Assembly (NCBI GenBank): GCA_937990725.1
Contig: CALKQS010000007.1
Span: 1-64,000, forward strand
Reading direction: 5' to 3'
Length of the DNA: 64,000 nucleotides
DNA from: an uncultured Candidatus Saccharibacteria bacterium
Lineage (GTDB): Bacteria > Patescibacteriota > Saccharimonadia > Saccharimonadales > Saccharimonadaceae
Of the stretch, positions 41,684 through 50,900 are shown in pieces. The notes below the pieces were generated by a model that saw nothing but the letters and a program-made list of their open reading frames with translations, was not told where the DNA came from and made no database searches. Each line of letters begins with the position of its first letter. Within the stretch, counting starts at the first letter, position 1. The position numbers and the translations under genes were made by a program.

Positions 41684-42820
41684 ATGAAAAAAGTCGGCAT
41701 CATCACCTTTCATCGCTCGCATAATTGTGGGTCTATTATGCAAGCATACGCACTGCAAAAAGTCTTGCAAACGCGATACGGTATTGCGCCCGAATTCATC
41801 GACTTCTCGAGCCCTGGCCAGCAAAAACTATACTCAGTTTTCAGTGGAGACAATAGTGCAAAGGGCATGCTGCGTAATGTCGGGCGGGCATTTATCTACA
41901 ACCGGCTCAAGAATAATCAGGCGAGCTACGATAGGTACATCAAGAAACACCTGAGGCTATCTAGCCACGCATTTACTACCAACAAAGAATTGCAAGAGGC
42001 TCACTTTGCGTATGATGCGTATATTGCGGGGAGTGACCAGGTGTGGAATATAATGATCGATGATTATGACCCTGCTTACTTCTTGAATTTTGTTGAGAAA
42101 AATAAGCCAAAGATATCATACGCGGCCTCATTTGGTGCACGGCGAGTAAGTAGCAATACTAATCACCCCGAAGTCATTCGCGACATGATACAGGACTTCA
42201 ACGACATTTCGGTCAGAGAGCCAAATGGCCAAAAATGGCTAGCCGAAGATTTTGCAATCAAGAGTACTGTGGTACTCGACCCAACGCTACTCATTGATGG
42301 GGGCGATTATTGCGATGGAGAAGAGTCGCCCACAGAGCATATCAAGAAGGATTATATCTTTATTTATGCAGTGAGTGTGTCGCGTAAGTTTGAACAACGG
42401 ATACAGCAGCTCGCTCGAGAAGAGGGGCTCAAGATCGTTATATGGCAGCCTGATACATGGCTCAAAATGAAAGGGGCAGCAAAGGGTTATATCCTACCAA
42501 AAGATGAGAACCCAGGGAAATACTTATGGTATATACGTCATGCCAAATATGTATTTACGGCGTCCTTCCATGGTGTGATATTTTGTGCCCAGTATAGAAA
42601 GAATTTCTGGATCTTGTACAATAAAGGAATGAATTATGACAAAGATGATCGGATTCTTTCGCTCGTGGATAGCCTTGCATTGTCGGATCGGCTTCTGCCA
42701 GAAGATGATACGGAAAAAGATTTACGATCTGCCGTTGATTATACAGCCTACGAAAAAAACCTTGCCAAGAGGCGTCAGCAATCATTTGCATTTCTTGACA
42801 AGGCGGTAAAAAACATATGA
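41684..42820 (+). CDS. Polysaccharide pyruvyl transferase family protein
   Basis: The 378-residue protein starts VGIITFHRSHNCGSIMQAYALQ, the usual opening of this family. It continues with AGSDQVWN, SYAASFG and ISVREPNGQ, and ends with FTASFHGVIFCAQY. Members transfer pyruvate from phosphoenolpyruvate as a ketal onto a sugar, giving the polymer negative charge. It lies 17 nt after the GT2 gene and overlaps the flippase gene by 4 nt. Confidence 0.9.
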   Translation: MKKVGIITFHRSHNCGSIMQAYALQKVLQTRYGIAPEFIDFSSPGQQKLYSVFSGDNSAKGMLRNVGRAFIYNRLKNNQASYDRYIKKHLRLSSHAFTTNKELQEAHFAYDAYIAGSDQVWNIMIDDYDPAYFLNFVEKNKPKISYAASFGARRVSSNTNHPEVIRDMIQDFNDISVREPNGQKWLAEDFAIKSTVVLDPTLLIDGGDYCDGEESPTEHIKKDYIFIYAVSVSRKFEQRIQQLAREEGLKIVIWQPDTWLKMKGAAKGYILPKDENPGKYLWYIRHAKYVFTASFHGVIFCAQYRKNFWILYNKGMNYDKDDRILSLVDSLALSDRLLPEDDTEKDLRSAVDYTAYEKNLAKRRQQSFAFLDKAVKNI

Positions 42821-44241
42821 GCAGATCTACCGAGCTCATAAAAAACACCGCCCTCCTCACCATTAGCAAGATCACGACGCAGGCCGTGGCATTCTTGCTT
42901 GTTCCTCTGTATACATTTTATTTGTCCGCAAGTGACTATGGGCAGGTTGACCTTATCTTGACGTATATTGCTTTGTTTGCGCCAATCTTGTCGGTTCAGC
43001 TCGAATTTGCGGCATTTCGGTTTGCGATCGATTCGCGCAACGATGCGGACAGACTTAGTAGCATTCTATCGACGATATTCAAGATAGTGCTGCCTATCAC
43101 AGGGGTGGCCATCGCTTTGTTGGCTATTGTATCGCTGTTTGTTGCTATCCCGTACTTGATTCTTGTGTGCCTCAATATTGTGCTCTCTGTCGTATCTGCA
43201 GTGCTACTGCAATTTACGCGAGGAGTTGGTGATGCAAAGCATTTTTCTATCGCGAGCATACTCATTGGCGTGGTGAGTACACTATGCTCCTTTGTCTTTG
43301 TTGCGGTCATGCGGCTGCCCGCCTTTAGCTTGATGATATCGTTAGTGCTCGCGAATTTAGTAGGCATAGGCTACCTGTTGGTGATTATTCGTCAGAAGAA
43401 ACGCATTCGCTTGCTACACGGCGAGACGCACCAATCATTGCGTTCGGATATGCTGCGATACGCTATTCCACTTTTGCCGAATAATATTGCATGGTGGGTG
43501 CTCAATGTCTCAGATAGGACTATTATTTCGATGTTTATTGGTGCAGCGGCAAATGGCATGTATGCGATTGCGAATAAATTTGCATTTGTCCCGAGTATAC
43601 TATTTGGCATATTTAGTATGAGCTGGAGCGAATCTGCCTCGATTCATATTACCTCGCGAGATAGAGATGCATTCTTTTCGAAGGTGTCCGACATGTGCTT
43701 GCGGCTATACTCATTTGCAACAGTGGTGTATGTGTTGGTGATAGATATATTTTATTCACGAATCGTTGGTGCAGAGTATGCGGATGCGCATGGCCTAATA
43801 CCCATCTTGGCGATAGGGGCGTTCTTCCAGGCGATCCTTGGCAATTACTCTGCGATATATATTGCTAAGAAAAAGACAAAAGAGGTTGCCAATAGCTCCC
43901 TTGCGGCCGCAGTAATTAACATCGTCGTCAACCTTGCCTTGGTAGGTGTTATTGGCGTGTATGCCTCGGCACTCTCGACTGCTGTTGCCTTTGCCTGTAT
44001 GGCAGTGATACGGCATATTCATGTCCAACGGTACGTCAAGGTGCGCTATCGCGCGCAAAGCATCCTATGCTCTGGTGTTGTGCTGATTGCCGGGGGTATT
44101 ATCTACTATACTCATGTGCCGAAAGTTGTTTCTATCATAGCCTGTATAGTGATTGTGGCGGTAGGTATTATCTTGATGAAGGATCTCTTTGCCAAGATAC
44201 CCTTCAAAAAATACCTAGACAAAATGCCTCACCATAAATAA
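42817..44241 (+). CDS. Wzx-type polysaccharide flippase
   Basis: This 474-residue protein has about 12-14 membrane segments of the MATE-like/PST family. The N-terminal part has KNTALLTISKITTQAVAFLLVPLYT and a pattern of paired helices up to the C-terminus. It should flip the lipid-linked repeat unit across the membrane for Wzy. It is coupled to the pyruvyl transferase gene by an ATGA overlap. Confidence 0.9.
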   Translation: MSRSTELIKNTALLTISKITTQAVAFLLVPLYTFYLSASDYGQVDLILTYIALFAPILSVQLEFAAFRFAIDSRNDADRLSSILSTIFKIVLPITGVAIALLAIVSLFVAIPYLILVCLNIVLSVVSAVLLQFTRGVGDAKHFSIASILIGVVSTLCSFVFVAVMRLPAFSLMISLVLANLVGIGYLLVIIRQKKRIRLLHGETHQSLRSDMLRYAIPLLPNNIAWWVLNVSDRTIISMFIGAAANGMYAIANKFAFVPSILFGIFSMSWSESASIHITSRDRDAFFSKVSDMCLRLYSFATVVYVLVIDIFYSRIVGAEYADAHGLIPILAIGAFFQAILGNYSAIYIAKKKTKEVANSSLAAAVINIVVNLALVGVIGVYASALSTAVAFACMAVIRHIHVQRYVKVRYRAQSILCSGVVLIAGGIIYYTHVPKVVSIIACIVIVAVGIILMKDLFAKIPFKKYLDKMPHHK

Positions 44242-44251
44242 TATATGCTAT

Positions 44252-44728
44252 ATGATAAGTAGACAGCAAAAAACAGCTATCATACGTAATTACGTCATTG
44301 TTTGTGGCTGGGCCTTAGTTATCTTCACTCTCTCCCACCAGCCTGCCGCTGTCTCTAGTGGGCAGAGTGGGGTGATTGTTGGGCATTTGCAGCAGGCTAT
44401 GCCAGGGGTGAGCACGGCCATCTTGACGTTTCTTGTGCGCAAGAGTGCTCATATCATTGCGTATTTTATCCTTGGTGTATTGATGTATCGTGCACTGCGC
44501 GTCAGTATTCGCCGCTGGCCAGCGCACACTGTGGCGAGCCTTGCCTTGCTGAGTTGTAGCCTCTATGCAGTAACAGACGAGATCCATCAACTCTTCGTGC
44601 CAGGGCGCAGTGGCGAACTGCGTGATGTGATGATCGACAGCATAGCGGCACTAGTGGGAGTGGGGCTGTGCGCGTGGATGATGCGCTGGCGGGCATTGCG
44701 CAAGAGCACTGCCATGAACGATCGATGA
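44252..44728 (+). CDS. VanZ family membrane protein
   Basis: The 158-residue protein has four membrane segments and the VanZ signature: RKSAHIIAYFILGVL, then TDEIHQLFVPGRSGELRDVMIDSIAALVG. VanZ-like proteins are linked to glycopeptide (teicoplanin) tolerance and to envelope polymer handling; the mechanism is unclear. It lies 11 nt after the flippase and is probably the last gene of the operon. Confidence 0.9.
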   Translation: MISRQQKTAIIRNYVIVCGWALVIFTLSHQPAAVSSGQSGVIVGHLQQAMPGVSTAILTFLVRKSAHIIAYFILGVLMYRALRVSIRRWPAHTVASLALLSCSLYAVTDEIHQLFVPGRSGELRDVMIDSIAALVGVGLCAWMMRWRALRKSTAMNDR

Positions 44729-44922
44729 GGGTATAATGAATATACGTACTCGTAATTGTTCGTAAGAGACTTGTGTATAGCCATATTCTGATGCGAGTCA
44801 GGTAGTAAATGAGATGATGACTATGGTTGTAAGCAATGAGTAGTGTGATGCACAATTTGGTTACAAATATATAACATTCGGCAACAATCTCGAACAAAAT
44901 TCTCAAAAAATGAAACAAACGT

Positions 44923-44951
44923 TTGCTAATTGTTCGATATAGTGCTACACT
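44923..44951 (+). promoter_or_regulatory. Strong promoter of the structured RNA
   Basis: TTGCTA (44923-44928), a 17-nt spacer and TGC-extended TACACT (44946-44951). The transcript should begin near 44958, with no start codon in the leaderless position. Confidence 0.75.
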
Positions 44952-44957
44952 GTCGTA

Positions 44958-45245
44958 GGGGGTACTGATAAGGTACTTCGAACACATGTTAGCACAGAGG
45001 TAGCTATGGGTTAGGCTACTAGTGCAGCGATCAGCCGTAGGCGCTATCGCCGGTTGGCAACGTATTTGCCAGAGGTCTCCACCAAGGTGGATAGGCGCGA
45101 TGGGTGATCATTCCTCCTCTTTTGCTCATGAGCGAGCCATTATGTTTGCGTTTCTCTCGGAGAGAAAGCGCCTTATTCTAAGCCAAGCTTAGCGTTATTT
45201 CCTTTTTCGCTAGCAAGATACCGCAGCAGATGATGCTGCGGTATT
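44958..45245 (+). ncRNA. Putative structured noncoding RNA of unknown class
   Basis: The RNA folds into nested helices. These are GCAC/GTGC with GGTAGC/GCTACT (44992-45025), GATCA/TGATC (45029-45033 with 45105-45109) and GCGCTATC/GATAgGCGC (45041-45048 with 45090-45098). The last encloses the hairpin TGGCAA/TTGCCA (45055-45071) and a CCAC/GTGG hairpin. Further 3' are TTTCTCT-CGG-AGAGAAA (about 45140-45157) and CTAAGC-CAA-GCTTAG with a T-rich tail. I could not match it to tmRNA, RNase P RNA, SRP RNA, c-di-GMP-I or ydaO RNAs. It could be a 6S-like RNA or something new. Confidence 0.6.
45218..45244 (+). terminator. Strong hairpin at the RNA 3' end
   Basis: ATACCGCAGCA and TGCTGCGGTAT form a perfect 11-bp stem around GATGA. 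Little U tract follows. It may act in both directions, as the next gene is convergent. Confidence 0.6.
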
Positions 45246-45246
45246 G

Positions 45247-45300
45247 CTATATCTACGCTAGTGGTCTTGCCTCTGAGAAGTTCTTTTGCAAGAGATATAG
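45247..45300. terminator. Compound hairpin between the RNA and the convergent gene
   Basis: CTATATC (45247-45253) pairs with GATATAG (45294-45300), and TCTTGC (45265-45270) with GCAAGA (45288-45293). On the plus strand ATGTTTTTA follows. It could end plus-strand transcription or that of the gene at 45307-45546. Confidence 0.45.
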
Positions 45301-45306
45301 ATGTTT

Positions 45307-45546
45307 TTACTTGCCCTGGTAGCGCCGGACAATTGGTGCTACAGCATACAATGCCATAGGCAGGACGAGGAGCTCACCATCTTGCCTCAGCCAGTACAAT
45401 ATGCCAGCCGCCACAAGATGAAGCGCGATGATCCCTGCCGTCAGCCACGGCAAGAAAGCTCGTGGTATGCGCGGTGCAAACAAGAGATAGAGAATACCGC
45501 CAAAGCAGTCGAGTGCCAACGCGAGATGTAAGAGGGATGGTGTCAT
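45307..45546 (-). CDS. Small membrane protein
   Basis: It is a 79-residue protein made of three hydrophobic segments, with a short basic end (VRRYQGK). The family is unknown. AAGGAGT lies 9 nt before the ATG, so this gene uses a Shine-Dalgarno site rather than a leaderless start. A TATAAC about 30 nt upstream may be the -10 box. The function is unknown. Confidence 0.65.
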   Translation of the reverse strand: MTPSLLHLALALDCFGGILYLLFAPRIPRAFLPWLTAGIIALHLVAAGILYWLRQDGELLVLPMALYAVAPIVRRYQGK

Positions 45547-45886
45547 AGTGTCAGACTCCTTATAGTAAAGTGATGTTATAGCCTAGCATACTGTGATTGC
45601 ATGGTACTGTCAAATGATTGATAGGTAAATGCTACAGTCTCCGCTTTTTTGCTTATCCTACTTTTTATGCCATTTCCTCAAACGGTGTATGATAACAGTC
45701 TGCTCCAATCTATTTTTGAGCTCTCATGTGGGGTAGATAACAGAGAGTAGCTATCAGTATGCTTGAGAGGGTAATGAAAGGGGTAAAATTAGCCAAAATA
45801 CTCGGTTTATCAATTTATGTATACTCATCTAAGTGATGCTGCTTATGTTTCACTATTTGGCATTATGCTGCTATAATATGTACGCA
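45547..45886. other. Divergent intergenic region
   Basis: I see no gene. It carries the promoter of the small membrane protein on one side and TATAAT (45872-45877) for pyruvate kinase on the other. The middle is AT-rich without clear repeats. Confidence 0.5.
45872..45877 (+). promoter_or_regulatory. Extended -10 box of pyk
   Basis: GCTGC-TATAAT lies 9 nt before ATG 45887. A nearer ATG (45878) directly abuts the box and is unlikely to be used. Confidence 0.7.
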
Positions 45887-47317
45887 ATGAATAACTCTAC
45901 AAAACGTACAAAGATACTGGCTACTCTGGGGCCAGCCACCAACACACCAGAGAAAATAGAAGCGTTGATCCGGGCGGGTGCCAATGGCTTTCGTCTCAAC
46001 TTTAGCCACGGCTCGTACGAAGAGCGGCTTGATCAAATTGCGTGGATTCGCAAGGCAAGCGCTACCGTTGGCCGCACCGTTGCGATTTTGCAAGACTTGC
46101 AAGGGCCAAAGATTCGCCTTGGCGCGCTGAAGGACAATCACTTCGACATTGCGGCAGGTGATGAAATCATCCTCGACCATGCGGTGGAAGAACACGATGG
46201 TAGCAATCGTCTGCCTATTCAGTATAACCTTGCTGATAAGGTCAAGGTGGGTGAGCCTGTCTACCTCTTCGATGGTAAGTTGCGCGGTGAGATGACCGAG
46301 CGCGTTAGCGATACTGCTATTAAGGTGCGCCTGAGTAATGATGGCTTCTTGATGAGTCGCAAAGGGCTCAACTTGCCAGACACCGACTTTGGTGGTGACA
46401 TTCTGACACCAAAGGACCTGGCTGATGTCGAATTTGGGGCAGACAAAGATATTGACTTTGTAGCGCTGAGCTTTATCCAGAGCGCGGAAGATATCAATAA
46501 CCTACGCCAGATTTTGCTGAGCCATGGTTCGACCGCGCAGATTATTGCCAAGGTAGAGACCAAAGCAGCCATCGAGCCAGAGACACTCAAGGCAATCGTC
46601 AAGGCCGCTGATGGTGTGATGGTTGCTCGCGGTGACCTCGCGGTTGAGACGAGCCCAGAGATTGTGCCAATCGTCGAGCGCGAAATCATCCGCCTCTGCC
46701 GCAAGTATGGCAAGCTCTCGATTGTTGCCACGCAGATGCTAGCTAGTATGGTGGATAACCCCGAGCCAACCCGGGCTGAGGTGAGCGACGTTGCAACTGC
46801 TGCTATCCTTGGGACAGATGTCGTGATGCTTTCTGACGAGACAGCCAATGGTGACTACCCAGTTGAGGCCGTTAAAATGATGGCTGACACCGTGCGCTAC
46901 ACTCAGTCGCGTTGGCCGATGAATGACATGCCCATCGAGGAGGGCCGCACCAACCGCCGGCTCAATGCGATCGCCCACGCTGCCGTTGACGTGGCACACA
47001 AGGTTGACGCAACAGTGATCGTTGCCGAGACGCATTCTGGTGCGACAGCAGCACGTATCGCTGCGTGTCGACCGGAGTTGCCAATTATTGCGGTGGCACC
47101 AGACCCCCGTGTGGCGCAGCAGCTTGCCTTGTCGTATGCAACGCGTAGCTTCGTCCGGCCTGACAGCCAGCAGCTTGGGAGTGACCTCACGCGCGAGCTG
47201 CTCAGCCAAGGTGCCTTTGGTGATGTATCCTCGGTTACGGCCGTCATTATCAGTGGTCGCCAGCCTGGCGCAACTGGTGGGACAGACACGCTCAGCGTCC
47301 GCACCTTCGAGCGCTAG
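45887..47317 (+). CDS. pyk: Pyruvate kinase
   Basis: The 476-residue enzyme converts phosphoenolpyruvate and ADP to pyruvate and ATP. Visible landmarks are TKILATLGPATNTPEKI, FRLNFSHGSYEE and LQDLQGPKIRLG. The active-site lysine region follows (FIQSAEDINNLRQ...IAKVETK), then MVARGDLAVE and ATQMLASMVDNPEPTRAEVSDVATA. The C-terminal allosteric domain (about 350-476) is present. ATG 45887 is chosen over frames open further upstream because of the -10 box and the family start. A strong terminator follows. Confidence 0.96.
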   Translation: MNNSTKRTKILATLGPATNTPEKIEALIRAGANGFRLNFSHGSYEERLDQIAWIRKASATVGRTVAILQDLQGPKIRLGALKDNHFDIAAGDEIILDHAVEEHDGSNRLPIQYNLADKVKVGEPVYLFDGKLRGEMTERVSDTAIKVRLSNDGFLMSRKGLNLPDTDFGGDILTPKDLADVEFGADKDIDFVALSFIQSAEDINNLRQILLSHGSTAQIIAKVETKAAIEPETLKAIVKAADGVMVARGDLAVETSPEIVPIVEREIIRLCRKYGKLSIVATQMLASMVDNPEPTRAEVSDVATAAILGTDVVMLSDETANGDYPVEAVKMMADTVRYTQSRWPMNDMPIEEGRTNRRLNAIAHAAVDVAHKVDATVIVAETHSGATAARIAACRPELPIIAVAPDPRVAQQLALSYATRSFVRPDSQQLGSDLTRELLSQGAFGDVSSVTAVIISGRQPGATGGTDTLSVRTFER

Positions 47318-47340
47318 ATCCGCTGAAGTACCCCTACGGA

Positions 47341-47375
47341 AACACCCACCTATCACTACGGTGGGTGTTTTTGTT
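47341..47375 (+). terminator. Terminator of pyk
   Basis: AACACCCACC and GGTGGGTGTT form a perfect 10-bp stem with a 9-nt loop and are followed by TTTGTTGG. Confidence 0.9.
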
Positions 47376-47748
47376 GGTAAAACAGAGGCGATCTGTGCGT
47401 GCATTACCTCCGATTGCAAGAGGGTATAGGTAGAGTACGAAGTATGTCGAGCTGTTCGTCGCTAAAAATTGGTGTGTTCTATAAGGATAAAGAGCAGCAG
47501 TAGGTCGTTTGCAGTAACTTCGTATGTTGTGTCGTTGTATATAATACATCGTATATGAAAAAAGTAGTGTAAAAATAACATCACATAGCATGAACGCTCT
47601 TTGTGGAGTTATCGACTAATCGACCAGAGGTGGGCTATTGCCGAGAGTGCAACACGATGGTGTGAATATAGCAACCAATGGGTCGATACTTCGCACCAAA
47701 TGAGCAAGGTGAGTTGCACCACAATGTCAAATAAGCTACACTAGAGAA
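47376..47748. other. Gene-free gap after pyk
   Basis: I see no gene. A TATAAT near 47540 precedes only a five-codon frame. The sequence has no strong repeat. A complete promoter for the next gene begins at 47714. Confidence 0.4.
47714..47742 (+). promoter_or_regulatory. Promoter of the acidic protein gene
   Basis: TTGCAC (47714-47719), a 17-nt spacer and TACACT (47737-47742). It has the same layout as the promoter of the structured RNA. Confidence 0.7.
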
Positions 47749-47908
47749 AACAACATAAGCGATACATTGTGGGCATACGATTGATCAACAACCGAGGTAG
47801 TATCCAAAACTCGATACGAGGCTCCGGTTCGTTGTATCAGGGTGTGGACTGGTGTGCACCACACAAAAATTGTAGCGCTTGTATAAAAACAAACAAAGGA
47901 AACCGTTC
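47749..47908 (+). promoter_or_regulatory. Long structured 5' leader
   Basis: About 160 nt separate the predicted transcription start from ATG 47909, against almost none for most first genes here. CAAC/GTTG (47786-47789 with 47831-47834) and ACCG/CGGT (47791-47794 with 47825-47828) enclose a GTATC/GATAC hairpin (47800-47817). A second -10-like TATAAA lies at 47882. It may regulate expression at the RNA level; that is inference. Confidence 0.45.
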
Positions 47909-50900
47909 ATGCCAGATATAGACTTCGACGAACTCGACCGCGCGGTGCACGACCTCATGCGCCAGTCTGGTCAGCTGCCAACAACGCCAGACAAACCGTC
48001 TGAAGCACCTGCCGCCACACCAAGCAAAGACTCGACCCCATCAAGCACGCAAGCTGCATCTCCCCAACAAACGACGCCAGCAGTCACCTCGGCTCGTCCT
48101 GAGGTGAATGACGACGCGCAGGATACAAGCACGTCAAGCGCTCAGAGCGATACTTCGACAGATGCTGCGCAGCAGACGGACTCATCAGATGATGTAGTGT
48201 CAGCTAAGCAGTCACCCGCGCCAGTACCTCAGGATGATGCTGATAGTACTGATGAAACAGTGCAGACTAATGACGAAACTACAGCCACTGATACTATCTC
48301 TGATAGCGACTCCAACAGCGCGCCAGCTCGCCACCGTGGCGTGACAATTATGCCATTATCTCAGCAGGCGGACGGAGCGGAGCTAGCAGGGGAGCCATAT
48401 GAGCCAGTTGAGCCTGAGCCAGCTGTCGACCGTGCCCGGGCGCTGTCGGAGTCGGTTGTTGCGTCGGAGCGCGAACCAGCTTCGATGCCTGCTACGCCAG
48501 AGCAACCTGATACGGCACATAATGATATAGAGCCAGCCCAAACACCCTCTGTAGATATGGTAGCGCCAGTGCAGACAACGGCAGAAGATACGCCATCACA
48601 GAGTCAGCCTGTAGCAGTTGTAACAGTTGATCCTGACGATATTATTACCCCAGCCAGCGATGATGACGACGAGGATGATGACGCATATACCGATCGAGCA
48701 CAGTTCTTTGGTCGGTCGGCAGCGCGGCCGTTTGTTGCGCCGCCAGCCCGTGAGGCGACACCGGTGGATGATGTAGCATCTGTAGCACATTCAGATACAC
48801 CAGCTCCTGCAGCAGAAACAGATAATGTAACATCATCAATATCGAGTGATAACGTAGCGAGCGAGGGAACATCTGCTGCGGCTACAGAGGAAGAGATGCC
48901 GGCGACAATTGAGCAAGTTGAGTCGGAGACGCCAACGATGCCGTATCAATTTGCGGGCGAAGACGCCGAGGGTGATGACGATGACGACGATGAAGCGCTT
49001 GTCCGCCACCTCAATGAAGTGAATCAAGCACAAGATGATGAGACTGAGCCAGCGCAAGCATCCGTCGTTGATGATCTTGATGATGCATTTGCTCCGCAAC
49101 CACTGATTATCCCACCGCCAACAGAGAAGACGGACGACACTCCACTGTCTTCTGTCGAAACGGCAGTGCAGCCAGCGGATGATGCGTATACGGCTAATGA
49201 TGTACCTGTTGCCGCACCACAGGATGAGCCAGATAATACAACCAGTGTGAGCGATACCGATGACGCCAATGACGACCAGTTGCTCTATGCACCAGCGACA
49301 TCAGCGGATACAGATATATCAGGGGTGCCCAACAGTAGTGACATTCCTGATAATGAGATAGTGCAGTCGCTTGGCCAGCAACATGAGGAGACTGCTTGGC
49401 CCGAGCTGCAATATGATGAGCCGGACAATATACCAGGTGTGCAGGCCTCTGATGTAGACCACGCTACACCTGCGTGGCCAGAGGTGGCAACAGACAGTAC
49501 GAGCGTTGCAGATGATGGCCAGACGGCAGCTCAGGTGGCTGATGCAGATGTGCTGAGTGAGCACGTGTCGTTTGGTGATGAGGGCATGCCCTGGCAGGAT
49601 GAACTCGCTGCTTCATCTACTCAATCGCACGTCGATGATGTCGCTCCAGCAGAATTACTAACGGCCGAGCGCGCCATGTCCGATGCAGCAGTGGCTAATG
49701 ACAACCCATCGTCACAGCCAGAGGAGATGCGCACTGAGGATGCTATGCCAGAGGCTCACGTCGATCGCCCATTGCCGCTACTGAGTACGTATAATGAGCA
49801 CCGAGCGACTCCTGAACCATACCTCGATACTCCATTGCCTGACTCGCAAGAGGAAGCGAATGCTATTGATGCAGCTGATGTCGCTCAGAATACGAATGAC
49901 ACTGTGCAAAACACGGTAGCAATGCAATTGTCAGATACTCCTGATGGCCAACCGGAGCAGCTATATGCACCCACCACACCACTGTTTGCGCCGGCAGATG
50001 ATGTCGTAGCCAAGGCGCAGCAGATTATTGCTGCTCACCCTGAGACATCCACCAATGATACACCAACGTCTCCACAAAAAGAGGAGGATATGCCAGAGAA
50101 TGCGCCTGAAGTTGTGCCAATTACGCTTTCTCGGCCAGCCGACCAACAGACTGAGCCATCGGTTGCTGATGCGTCAGCTATGCATACTGCAGATGAGACA
50201 GCACCAACCGAGCCAAATGATGATCAAGCAGCTGCTCCATCTATTCAGCGTCCGCGTGGTCGCTTTATGGACATCGTGGGTGGCGCAGCCCCAGTTGCTG
50301 CAGCTGCCCAAACGGCTCGCCCACGGGTGCGCCGCCAGGGTGCGGTGGTTGAGCCGCTGACAAGTAGTGCACCAGTGGTTGGCATGGATATTCGCCCTGC
50401 GCCTGGGCATGAGCTAGCGCAGCATCACGCAGGAGCAGCATCGAGTCCTTCGGCAAGTGATGAGGCTAAAGCATCTGATGTAGGAACGCCTGATGGAGCG
50501 CCATCTGCAGATGCGCTCGACCTCCAGCCTGGTGATGAAAAGCCGCTAAGCTACACGCCATTCTTACCTGATGTCGAGACCAAGGTCGATAAGCGCCCAC
50601 TGGGTGGTGCTGATACGCTAGTGGGTGATGTGCCAACTTTGGCCGATACTACTCCGATGGGAATGTATCATGATGAGCATGCCTCAGCTGAGCAATTCAT
50701 TGATGCGCTGACAGATACGAGCGAGAATGCGCCATCACTTTATCCGGCCGATGATCACTACCCACTACCCGAGCAAGATACACCAGAGACTGCTACAGCG
50801 GATGATGAGCCCATGTATCAGCTAGAGGATCACTATGGCGCCGACCGGTCGCTCTACCCGGATGAACCAGCCGACTCTCATGAGGCATCGGCTGATGGAG

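Larger units (their letters stand above)
44729..45306. other. Gene-free gap holding a structured RNA locus
   Basis: No protein frame is credible. A TATAAT at about 44732-44737 opens a first segment with a weak hairpin. From 44923 a complete promoter, about 290 nt of strongly folding sequence and two terminator-like hairpins follow (see the separate entries). Confidence 0.6.

Noticed and set aside
44958..45245. tmRNA or RNase P RNA identity for the structured RNA
   Set aside because: No tRNA-like ends or tag frame, and no GAGGAAAGTCC or ACAGNRA-type conserved segments.
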